In this document: positions 23,637 to 27,953 of the stretch, piece after piece
How positions within the stretch are numbered: position 1 is the stretch's first letter
Layout: every line of letters starts with the position of its first letter
NCBI GenBank assembly: GCA_900763995.1
Contig: CAAFMK010000195.1
Coordinates: 1-27,953 of the forward strand
Reading direction: 5' to 3'
DNA from: an uncultured Oscillospiraceae bacterium
GTDB taxonomy: Bacteria; Bacillota; Clostridia; Oscillospirales; Oscillospiraceae
Length of the DNA stretch: 27,953 bases
The notes under the pieces: generated by a model
The model's input: only the letters and a program-made list of their open reading frames with translations
What the model was told of the DNA's origin: nothing
Database searches by the model: none
Position numbers and translations under genes: made by a program

Positions 23637-24413
23637 TCAGTTTGGTATAAAATCAAGATCATTTTTTCTGGGCTGTGCAGGTTGGGTCTTTTCTTTTCGT
23701 CTGATGGGCTTCTTGCCCCAGCCATCCCGGGCACAGCGCCTAATGACAAGATTCCAATCTTTCCAGTGGTTTTTGTTCCCGCTGCTCTGAGCACTCTCGT
23801 CCACATAGCAGATGCAGCGGTCTGTCTCTACCTGACCCAGATCTGATACAAGCTTCTTGTATTGGTCATCTGTCAGGAGTACCCACCCATACGATCCATG
23901 TTTGTGTTTGCTGGGCTCCTGCTCCACCTTCACCCCCCGTGGGGGGTTAGGGGGGGAGTATATATTATTACATGGGTTATTACATGGTAATGGTCCGCCC
24001 ATTTGGGCACACACATCAGCCCGTTTGGGCGAGTGCTTTTTACCATTTGGGCAAATGCTTTCGGGCGCATGATCTCCCCAGTCCTCTCCGTAAAGCTCCA
24101 GCAGATCATTGCTGGGGGAATACCAGATGGTTCTGTCCCTGCCATCCACGTTATAATTTCCAGTGAGGATAGCGCCCTTTTCCTTGCAGCTGTTTACAAT
24201 CCGGCGGATCTGCTTGTCAGACCACCACGGGAACATCTCTGTGAGCCCGTGAAGAGAGTTATAAGTCCACCAGCGGCCATCATGGTAATTCTCGTTACGG
24301 CTGCGGTTTTCCCGCACCCAGAAGATAATGGAGTCCAGAAAGATGCTCTCCTCCAGACCATAGCGCATGGCAACGGAACCCACACCCCGCACAAAGGTGA
24401 GTGGTGTCATCAT
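23637..24413 (-). CDS. Phage replication initiator (DnaD-like / winged helix)
   Basis: 258 residues from the ATG at 24413, 5 nt after AAGGGGG; upstream in-frame ATGs lack ribosome sites and pass through the antisense-RNA hairpin. The N-terminal 110 residues form a winged-helix replication domain (MRYGLEESIFLDSIIFWVRENRSRN...WWTYNSLHGLTEMFPWWSDKQIRRIVNSCKEKGAILTGNYN). Then comes a low-complexity linker (about 125-165) that also carries the iterons and AT-rich stretch, and a C-terminal domain (HGSYGWVLLTDDQYKKLVSDLGQVETDRCICYVDESA...WKDWNLVIRRCARDG) of DnaD-tail type. An origin in the linker is the lambda O arrangement. It acts with the loader gene downstream. Confidence 0.82.
   Translation of the reverse strand: MMTPLTFVRGVGSVAMRYGLEESIFLDSIIFWVRENRSRNENYHDGRWWTYNSLHGLTEMFPWWSDKQIRRIVNSCKEKGAILTGNYNVDGRDRTIWYSPSNDLLELYGEDWGDHAPESICPNGKKHSPKRADVCAQMGGPLPCNNPCNNIYSPPNPPRGVKVEQEPSKHKHGSYGWVLLTDDQYKKLVSDLGQVETDRCICYVDESAQSSGNKNHWKDWNLVIRRCARDGWGKKPIRRKEKTQPAQPRKNDLDFIPN
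23957..24062. other. Candidate replication origin: three 22-bp iterons plus AT-rich stretch
   Basis: GCCCATTTGGGC at 23997, GCCCGTTTGGGC at 24019 and TACCATTTGGGC at 24041 start at exactly 22-bp intervals. Copies 2 and 3 share further bases after the core (TGCTTT). Each is a near-palindrome, and the three are read in three different codon phases (CCA AAT, CCC AAA, CAA ATG), so the repeat is not protein driven. Next to them, 23957-23990 is AT-rich with an 11-bp repeat TTATTACATGG (23965, 23977), a plausible unwinding element. A G-run (23941-23957) follows. Confidence 0.78.
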
Positions 24414-24423
24414 ACATACCCCC

Positions 24424-24452
24424 TTGTCAAAAAGCTGGATCTGTGATATACT
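24424..24452 (+). promoter_or_regulatory. Plus-strand sigma-A promoter of the antisense RNA
   Basis: TTGTCA (24424-24429), 17-nt spacer, TATACT (24447-24452). Each hexamer has five of six consensus bases and the spacing is optimal. Start of transcription is expected near 24459. It points away from the initiator gene, opposite to all neighbours. Confidence 0.72.
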
Positions 24453-24458
24453 AACGAC

Positions 24459-24525
24459 AGGTTGTGTATCATCCATGTGGATGACCCGTCCCACGGCTTT
24501 CGTAGAGCCGTGGGACTTTTCTTTT
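24459..24525 (+). ncRNA. Probable small antisense RNA over the initiator leader
   Basis: A short transcript of about 66 nt is bounded by the promoter at 24424-24452 and a terminator at 24488-24525. It holds two hairpins, CATCC-ATGT-GGATG (24470-24483) and the 11-bp terminator stem. It is fully complementary to the region 45-110 nt upstream of the initiator's ATG, so it can pair with the leader of that mRNA. No convincing coding frame is present. The arrangement resembles the antisense RNAs that limit plasmid replication initiators. Expression is inferred, not shown. Confidence 0.62.
24488..24525 (+). terminator. Rho-independent terminator (plus strand)
   Basis: GTCCCACGGCT, 7-nt loop, AGCCGTGGGAC (24488-24516), then TTTTCTTTTTG. 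The T tract follows only on the plus strand; on the minus strand the stem is followed by GGGTCATCC. It therefore ends a plus-strand RNA, although the same stem will form in the minus-strand leader. Confidence 0.85.
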
Positions 24526-24540
24526 TGTCTGCGGCACCCA

Positions 24541-24747
24541 TCAGCCAACCTCCTCCAGCTCCCGCACATAGATGGAGTGATCTGGGTTGACGATCACCAA
24601 CACAATCATGCCATCATTAAGCCAGCCACGAAAAATGTGCTCACTGAGCTGCTCGATCTGCCATATCCGATCAGCTCCATAAAGGCCCAGCAGGTGCTCT
24701 GTCACCGCCGCTGCATTGGATAGGGTTTTGATAAAATCCTGTGTCAT
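24541..24747 (-). CDS. Small protein of unknown function
   Basis: 68 residues, ATG at 24747, 9 nt after AAAGGAG. It is acidic with alternating hydrophobic residues (DRIWQIEQLSEHIFRGWLNDGMIVLVIVNPDHSIYVRELEEVG). The second half looks like three beta strands. No family recognised. It lies between the HTH gene (45 nt away) and the initiator leader, so it is probably an early gene read with the replication block. Confidence 0.6.
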   Translation of the reverse strand: MTQDFIKTLSNAAAVTEHLLGLYGADRIWQIEQLSEHIFRGWLNDGMIVLVIVNPDHSIYVRELEEVG

Positions 24748-24792
24748 ATAGCTTTCTCCTTTCCTGGCTCAACATCAGTTGGCCGCCCGTGG

Positions 24793-24960
24793 TCACTGAG
24801 TATAAAACCGCTCTCTCAAATATTTTTCAGGCACCTTGCCACGAACTACAAGGTATCCTTTTTGGGATAATTCATCGTTCAACTGACGGATCACAGCGTA
24901 TGCCTTTGCATTTTTAAGGCCCAGGATCGCCATGACCTCTTCAACCCCTAGTAGATTCAT
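24793..24960 (-). CDS. Helix-turn-helix excisionase-like or regulatory protein
   Basis: 55 residues from ATG at 24960 with GGAGG 10 nt before; the upstream longer reading contains the hairpin. Sequence MNLLGVEEVMAILGLKNAKAYAVIRQLNDELSQKGYLVVRGKVPEKYLRERFY (given as the family pattern, split here for reference to its two halves) is a MerR/excisionase-type winged helix found on clostridial phages and conjugative elements. A winged tail VVRGKVPEKYL follows the recognition helix. It probably controls excision or early transcription. Confidence 0.75.
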   Translation of the reverse strand: MNLLGVEEVMAILGLKNAKAYAVIRQLNDELSQKGYLVVRGKVPEKYLRERFYTQ

Positions 24961-24979
24961 ACGGTTTTTACCTCCTTCA

Positions 24980-25015
24980 GCCGTCCTGGGCATTGCCACC
25001 CAGGGCGGCGTTTTT
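24980..25015 (+). terminator. Terminator-like hairpin, plus strand
   Basis: GCCGTCCTGGG (24980-24990), 8-nt loop, CCCAGGGCGGC (24999-25009), one G-U pair, then GTTTTTATTTG. On the minus strand it lies just after the stop of the 149-residue XRE gene but has no U tract there. A weak extended -10 (TGGGATAAT, 24863-24871) on the plus strand has no good -35. What it terminates is unclear. Confidence 0.55.
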
Positions 25016-25463
25016 ATTTGATCTCACAAAAGACATCCAGTTCAAGATTGGACTTTACGATCGCTCTCAAATCGTCCAAAATCTCCTCAAACTCCTGCCG
25101 CTCAGTATGGTCGATCTTTCCATCCTCAGCGATTGCCATAAGACGCTCAAGGTCGTGTTCATTGCGGCATTGCTCCATCCGGTTGAAAATCTGTAAAGCC
25201 ATCTGCGCTAAAGACCGCTGCTCCAATGCTGGCACCACTCGGGCCATCAGGATATTGGTCTCATGTAAGTGCTGATAGGCCAGATGCTGGGTGTTGTAGC
25301 AGATCACCATCTGTTCTACCACATCATTTGGTGGGATACGCAGCCCAGTTTCATATGCCCGTACACTTTCCACACTGACTCTCAAAAGTTCTGCGGCTTT
25401 TTCCTGGGTATAACCAGCTGATCGGCGGGCAATCTTGTAAATATTTCGGTATTCCTCCTGCAT
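25014..25463 (-). CDS. XRE-family regulator with C-terminal domain
   Basis: 149 residues, ATG at 25463 after AAAGGAGGGAAAACCC. HTH_XRE at about 5-55 (YKIARRSAGYTQEKAAELLRVSVESVRAYETGLRIPPNDVVEQMV). The C-terminal part (MEQCRNEHDLERLMAIAEDGKIDHTERQEFEEILDDLRAIV) is helical and acidic, of a type often found in phage XRE proteins of Clostridia. Likely a transcription regulator of the early region. It sits between the 68-residue repressor-like gene and the HTH gene, all on the minus strand. Confidence 0.82.
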   Translation of the reverse strand: MQEEYRNIYKIARRSAGYTQEKAAELLRVSVESVRAYETGLRIPPNDVVEQMVICYNTQHLAYQHLHETNILMARVVPALEQRSLAQMALQIFNRMEQCRNEHDLERLMAIAEDGKIDHTERQEFEEILDDLRAIVKSNLELDVFCEIK

Positions 25464-25495
25464 GGGTTTTCCCTCCTTTGCAATGTAAAATGGTA

Positions 25496-25702
25496 TTACG
25501 CCAGGGTCTGCTTGCTGGTATTCCGGCCAAAAAGATCATCAATGGAGCAGCCCAAAATATCTGCCAGCTCGGGCAGCTTGTCCGATGTCGGGATATTTTC
25601 TCCATTCTCCCAGCGGCATACAGTGGAGGGAGCCAGTTTCATTTGATTGGCCAGCATACTGCTTGATATTCCAGCCTGCTCCCGCAGCTCTTTGATTCTC
25701 AC
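25496..25702 (-). CDS. XRE-family (Cro/C1-type) repressor
   Basis: 68 residues, GTG at 25702 after AAGGAGGTGATGCTGA. A single HTH (RIKELREQAGISSSMLANQMKLAPSTVCRWENGENIPTSDKLPELADILGCSIDDLF) covers almost all of the protein, the standard Cro/Rstr layout. It faces a divergent gene across a 135-bp control region with repeated CTATTGCA words, so it is probably autoregulated and the main candidate for the lysogeny switch or an early repressor. No dimerisation domain is present beyond the HTH. Confidence 0.85.
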   Translation of the reverse strand: MRIKELREQAGISSSMLANQMKLAPSTVCRWENGENIPTSDKLPELADILGCSIDDLFGRNTSKQTLA

Positions 25703-25837
25703 TCAGCATCACCTCCTTATACAAATCTCGTGCTATTGCACACCATGCAAAACCATGATAAAATATGGTCATACAGTTTAAATCTATTGCAAGATGTTTG
25801 GTTTTAACTGTGGTACAGAGGAGAGGGGGTGAACTTT
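25703..25837. promoter_or_regulatory. Divergent control region with operator-like repeats
   Basis: Between the Cro-like gene and the plus-strand gene. GCTATTGCACACC lies at 25732-25744, and CTATTGCA again at 25784-25791. A plus-strand promoter is suggested by TTGCAC (25736-25741), 17 nt, TAAAAT (25759-25764); the -35 is weak. An inverted repeat ACCAT-N8-ATGGT (25752-25769) spans that -10. The 13-bp word recurs inverted at 26287-26299 near another promoter. I did not find a convincing minus-strand -35/-10 pair. Confidence 0.6.
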
Positions 25838-26059
25838 ATGGGGTATCGTCTTGTTAGACATTCTGGGTATTGCCCCGAATCAGGGATGACAGAGACCATT
25901 GTGGTTAAATTTGAGAAGATTCTTCTGTATGGAAGACGACCGACCCACAAGGCCACAGGTTATGACTGCCCATATAGAGACGAATATGGTTGCAACAGCA
26001 ATGGGGGAAAAGGTGAGCTATGTCCAATCCTCATAGAGGCCAAGGCTCTGAACCCATAG
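25838..26059 (+). CDS. Small Cys-containing protein (plus strand)
   Basis: 73 residues. ATG at 25838 is 5 nt after AGGGGGTGA; a GTG at 25829 is inside that ribosome site. Cys at 12, 44, 52 and 62 (YCPESG, DCPYRDEYGCN, ELCPIL) suggest a small metal-binding fold. I know similar short proteins in Clostridia but no function. It is divergent from the Cro-like repressor and convergent with the next minus-strand gene, overlapping it by 29 bp. Its promoter carries the operator-like repeats, so it may be the repressor's main target. Confidence 0.7.
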   Translation: MGYRLVRHSGYCPESGMTETIVVKFEKILLYGRRPTHKATGYDCPYRDEYGCNSNGGKGELCPILIEAKALNP

Positions 26060-26261
26060 AGAGGTTGGGGTGGATTCCGGCAGCATCAAAGATTGGTGCT
26101 GCTGTTACCATCCAGTCTGCCTTGCATTGCTCACATTCCGGACACCCCATACAGACTGCGCCCCACTCCACTGGCTTCTCTAAACAAACACTTTTGTGGG
26201 CTGCAACAAAGTGCCGTGCAGCGCAAAGAACAGCACTGGCAGGGATGGATACAGTTTCCAT
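26031..26261 (-). CDS. Small Cys-rich protein
   Basis: 76 residues from ATG at 26261, 7 nt after AAGGGGGTGA. Cys at 13, 26, 37, 40, 43 and 46 (VCMGCPECEQC), with a nearby KADWMVTAAPIF that is common at the ends of phage Cys-rich proteins. Unknown function. The last 29 bp overlap the end of the plus-strand gene, tail to tail. It has its own promoter (see 26287-26333). Confidence 0.68.
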   Translation of the reverse strand: METVSIPASAVLCAARHFVAAHKSVCLEKPVEWGAVCMGCPECEQCKADWMVTAAPIFDAAGIHPNLSMGSEPWPL

Positions 26262-26286
26262 AGATTTCACCCCCTTCCGTTTGTTC

Positions 26287-26333
26287 GGTGTGCAATAGCG
26301 TAAGACAATAATAAAGGTAAAAAATGTTGCCAA
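26287..26333 (-). promoter_or_regulatory. Minus-strand promoter with operator-like repeat
   Basis: TTGGCA (26333-26328), 17-nt spacer, TATTGT (26310-26305). GGTGTGCAATAGC (26287-26299) covers the expected transcription start and is the inverted copy of the word at 25732-25744. It would drive the 76-residue Cys-rich gene. The -10 is a moderate match (4 of 6). Confidence 0.6.
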
Positions 26334-26404
26334 TTCATGTGAAAATTACTCTCTAAAGACACTTGGCATCATTGGGCAGGAACTTGCCAAAAATGCTATT
26401 CAGT

Positions 26405-26584
26405 CTATGTTACTTCAAATGTAAAAGCCTCACGGATGTAGACTTTCAGGGTAATATTCCATTGCTTACCATGTACCGAAATATCGACCGCTTCAACATC
26501 CTCAATTTTTGTACCATCTAAAATGATTTCATCGGTTCCGGGATAAAATGATCTGTCTACTTTAACCAGACAGGTTTTTGCCAT
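26405..26584 (-). CDS. Small beta-rich protein of unknown function
   Basis: 59 residues, ATG at 26584 after AAGGAGGTGAAAGCAA, ending at TAG. The sequence begins AKTCLVKVDRSFYPGTDEIILDG, and continues KIEDVEAVDISVHGKQWNITLKVYIREAFTFEVT, likely a small beta sandwich. Its ribosome site lies inside the last codons of the upstream repeat protein, so translation is coupled with a 23-bp overlap. I do not know a family. The 143 bases between it and the next gene hold the promoter described above. Confidence 0.72.
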   Translation of the reverse strand: MAKTCLVKVDRSFYPGTDEIILDGTKIEDVEAVDISVHGKQWNITLKVYIREAFTFEVT

Positions 26585-26855
26585 TTGCTTTCACCTCCTT
26601 CTGCCGGGCGGCCCGCTTCTCCCGGTTGGCTGCTCGGTATGCCTTCAGATAGGCGGCCACCTTCTCCCGGTTGGCTTCTCGGTATGCCTTCTGCCAGGCG
26701 GCCAGCTTGCGCTTTTCAGGAGGGAGGGCGTCAAGGCGTACCTCTCGATCCATTTCTTTGCTTCGGTCAAGGTCTGCCTGTTCCAAGCGAAATGTGGCCT
26801 CGATCTCCGCATCAGCCGCCGCCATCTCGGCCAGTTCTTCCGGTGTAAAGGGCAT
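26562..26855 (-). CDS. Charged repeat protein (YREANREK-type)
   Basis: 97 residues from ATG at 26855, 8 nt after GAGGAGG. N-terminal MPFTPEELAEMAAADAEIEA, then an acidic middle, then 15-residue repeats (YREANREKVAAYLKA, YRAANREKRAARQKE) that are basic and helical. Such repeat proteins are common in clostridial phages; the role is unknown. Its first 14 codons and ribosome site lie in the left copy of the 61-bp direct repeat. The mom stop codon is just upstream. Confidence 0.78.
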   Translation of the reverse strand: MPFTPEELAEMAAADAEIEATFRLEQADLDRSKEMDREVRLDALPPEKRKLAAWQKAYREANREKVAAYLKAYRAANREKRAARQKEVKANGKNLSG

Positions 26856-26874
26856 TATCTTTTCCTCCTCTCTT
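26814..26874. repeat. 61-bp direct repeat, left copy
   Basis: Matches 27647-27707 at 60 of 61 positions (only T/G at 26860/27693). It includes the ribosome site, start codon and first 14 codons of the 97-residue gene. It ends directly before the mom stop codon, marking the left border of the cassette. Confidence 0.93.
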
Positions 26875-26875
26875 G

Positions 26876-27334
26876 TTACGGGGACCGAGCAAATTTTAGT
26901 TTTACGCTCAAGTCTCGGTTTTTCCTTCCAGCGCGATTTTCCCAACTTCCATTTGGGCTATCGCTTTTCGATACGAGAAACCAGCCATCAGCTTGATAAA
27001 TTGTCCCTTCGTGCTGCTGTCCGGTCGAGGAGTAGGCTATCAGCCCTTTGATTTCTGGATAATGTTTTCGTATGTACTTTCGCGCCATCCCAAGTGCCTT
27101 ACTTTCTACACAATGCTCGGTTTCATCCACAAAATACATTCTCGTAAGTTCAAGCGTGTGCTTTTGGTCGACTTTCGGGCTTATAGGTCTCCCCCACATC
27201 ATTGCCCCAATTCTTTCGCCACTATCATTGAGAAATTCAAGGCGGATTACAGCGCCCGCCGGAGTAGACTTGAGGTAATGGCGTTCTTTTATCCACTTGT
27301 CCACATCCGTATTGTGAAGTTGTTTTAAAACCAC
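26876..27334 (-). CDS. mom: Mom-like DNA adenine modification protein (GNAT-type)
   Basis: 152 residues from GTG at 27334, just after AAAGGAGGTGA; a longer in-frame reading upstream crosses a plus-strand promoter and is not preferred. Motifs match the phage Mu Mom family: HYLKSTPAG (19-27), GRPISP (48-53), LELTRMYFVDE (61-71), SKALGMARKYIRKHYPEIKGLIAYS (78-102, coded in one run) and HEGTIYQADGW (108-118). Mom converts adenine to N6-carbamoylmethyladenine, which shields phage DNA from restriction. It has no Com-type zinc-finger activator next to it. It lies in a cassette flanked by the 61-bp repeats and opposite a plus-strand gene. Confidence 0.87.
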   Translation of the reverse strand: MVLKQLHNTDVDKWIKERHYLKSTPAGAVIRLEFLNDSGERIGAMMWGRPISPKVDQKHTLELTRMYFVDETEHCVESKALGMARKYIRKHYPEIKGLIAYSSTGQQHEGTIYQADGWFLVSKSDSPNGSWENRAGRKNRDLSVKLKFARSP

Positions 27335-27385
27335 AAACTCACCTCCTTTCAGCTGGTGTTGTCGGACTGATAGCTCCGGCTCCAA

Positions 27386-27430
27386 GGCTTGCCCCCTCCC
27401 TCTCGCCATGCTACAATTTATTGGCAAGCC
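27386..27430 (+). promoter_or_regulatory. Plus-strand promoter flanked by an 8-bp inverted repeat
   Basis: TTGCCC (27389-27394), 17 nt, TACAAT (27412-27417) with an extended -10 TG (TGCTACAAT). GGCTTGCC (27386-27393) and GGCAAGCC (27423-27430) form an inverted repeat flanking it, a possible operator. It drives the 50-residue gene at 27451 and faces away from mom. Confidence 0.65.
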
Positions 27431-27450
27431 GGGCGAAAGGAGGTGAGCCA

Positions 27451-27603
27451 TTGAAAACCGACAAAGAACTCGCCGTTGAACTCGCTGGGGATTACATTCA
27501 GGCCGTCTATTCCAGAGACGATGTTAAGCTCCCCGAACATTCAGACCTAAAGGCCCTGCTCAAAGCGTTCTACGATGCCGTCAAATCTCTTCCCGATGAA
27601 TAA
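27451..27603 (+). CDS. Small acidic protein in the mom cassette (plus strand)
   Basis: 50 residues from TTG at 27451, placed 4-5 nt after AAAGGAGGTGA. Sequence KTDKELAVELAGDYIQAVYSR then LKALLKAFYDAVKSLPDE is two helices, like small proteins of about this size on clostridial phages; function unknown. It is divergent from mom with its own promoter, and its end overlaps the 35-residue minus-strand frame by 23 bp. It could be the mom regulator, but no DNA-binding motif is seen. Confidence 0.72.
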   Translation: MKTDKELAVELAGDYIQAVYSRDDVKLPEHSDLKALLKAFYDAVKSLPDE

Positions 27604-27688
27604 GCGGGTCGCAGATCTCTTCTAACCGGTCAGCTATCTCGCACATAGCCGCCGCCATCTCGGCCAGTTCTTCCGGTGTAAAGGGCAT
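27581..27688 (-). CDS. Short frame in right repeat copy (MPFTPEELAEMAAAM...)
   Basis: 35 residues, ATG at 27688 sharing a base with the XRE stop (TAATG), behind GGAGG. The first 14 residues (MPFTPEELAEMAAA) equal those of the 97-residue repeat protein because both lie in the 61-bp repeat; the remaining 21 (CEIADRLEEICDPLIHREEI) are different. It may be a real small protein or a remnant cut off by cassette insertion. It converges with the plus-strand gene. Confidence 0.55.
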   Translation of the reverse strand: MPFTPEELAEMAAAMCEIADRLEEICDPLIHREEI

Positions 27689-27707
27689 TATCGTTTCCTC
27701 CTCTCTT
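27647..27707. repeat. 61-bp direct repeat, right copy
   Basis: Partner of 26814-26874 (60/61 identical, same orientation). It overlaps the end of the XRE gene and the start of the 35-residue frame. The 772 bp between the copies contain mom and the plus-strand gene. Confidence 0.93.
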
Positions 27708-27909
27708 TTGAGCCAAGACAACTTTGCGCTGAAATAAGTTCCTTGACAGCAGTCCGAAAACGAGTTTCTACACCCTCTGGTTCTCGGTGACCGTTTAAAA
27801 CCATGCTTACATATTCAGGAGTAATTCCCATATGCTGTGCAAGCTGTTTTTTTGATAGGCCATTTAGGTGCATTTCTCCAATTAAATCTGCTGTCCATTG
27901 TGCAGGCAT
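27688..27909 (-). CDS. XRE-family small regulator
   Basis: 73 residues, ATG at 27909, 9 nt after GGAGGTGA. HTH at about 17-50 (GLSKKQLAQHMGITPEYVSMVLNGHREPEG), with a short basic tail (GSKERRKR). Similar short HTH proteins occur upstream of accessory genes in clostridial phages. Its stop overlaps the following small frame by 1 bp. It may act on the operator-like repeats described, or on its own promoter to the right of the window. Confidence 0.78.
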   Translation of the reverse strand: MPAQWTADLIGEMHLNGLSKKQLAQHMGITPEYVSMVLNGHREPEGVETRFRTAVKELISAQSCLGSKERRKR

Positions 27910-27953
27910 ACGAATTATTCACCTCCGTTAACATTTGCGTTGAATTTCTTAAA

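Noticed and set aside
24414..24569. Longer start for the replication initiator
   Set aside because: Upstream in-frame ATGs have no ribosome site and would translate the antisense-RNA hairpin.
26585..26700. CRISPR-like repeat in the repeat protein gene
   Set aside because: The units are 45 bp apart in codon phase and encode a 15-residue helical repeat; no spacers.
27335..27451. Longer start for the Mom protein
   Set aside because: The region overlaps the plus-strand promoter and lacks motifs; GTG at 27334 follows AAAGGAGGTGA directly.
1..27953. tRNA, insertion sequence, reverse transcriptase or toxin-antitoxin pair
   Set aside because: None found by reading both strands; no inverted terminal repeats or transposase motifs are present.

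Overview
The window is most of a contractile-tailed (PBSX/Mu-like myovirus) prophage or phage genome from a fairly GC-rich member of the Clostridia. A gut Oscillospiraceae-type host is my inference from the strong GGAGG ribosome sites, the GC content and the family types; no host gene is visible. Nearly everything is read on the minus strand, so the genome runs from early genes at the right end to late genes at the left end. No integrase, endolysin, tRNA, insertion sequence or CRISPR array is seen. No gene-free stretch exceeds 300 bases.

Right end (about 24.5-27.95 kb): regulation and accessory genes. There are three small XRE repressor-like proteins, an excisionase-like HTH protein, several Cys-rich or charged small proteins, and a Mom-type DNA-modification gene. 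The Mom cassette, which also holds one of only two plus-strand genes, is bracketed by a 61-bp direct repeat (60/61 identical). Each repeat copy carries a ribosome site and the first codons of a small gene. A 13-bp repeat, GGTGTGCAATAGC, lies over two promoter regions and is a likely operator.

Replication block (19.5-24.5 kb): a replication initiator carrying what looks like the origin inside its own gene (three iterons at exact 22-bp spacing next to an AT-rich stretch), a DnaC-type loader, a ParB-family protein, two accessory proteins, an HUH (rolling-circle type) Rep and a KTR zinc-ribbon protein. Just upstream of the initiator a plus-strand promoter (TTGTCA-17-TATACT) and a Rho-independent terminator define a likely 65-70 nt antisense RNA. 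A perfect 17-bp palindrome occurs three times: in the ParB gene, after the large terminase and at the end of a connector gene. It is a candidate ParB site.

Late block (0-19.5 kb): a terminator-like hairpin separates early from late genes. Then come HNH nuclease (with a repeat-rich, cos-like 3' part), small and large terminase, a small membrane protein, portal, prohead protease, major capsid protein, connector proteins, tail terminator, sheath, tube, tail chaperone pair with an A9 slippery site, tape measure, LysM baseplate protein, hub, baseplate wedge proteins, fibres and an XhlA-like membrane protein. Genes are tightly packed, many with overlaps of 1-17 bp.

The major capsid gene has an in-frame TAG after codon 278 of 422, with the rest of the gene intact in the same frame. 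Other genes here end at TAG, so recoding is unlikely and the prophage may be capsid-defective. The strongest candidates for something undescribed are the iteron origin, the antisense RNA and the ParB palindromes, which together look like plasmid-type replication control in a tailed phage.
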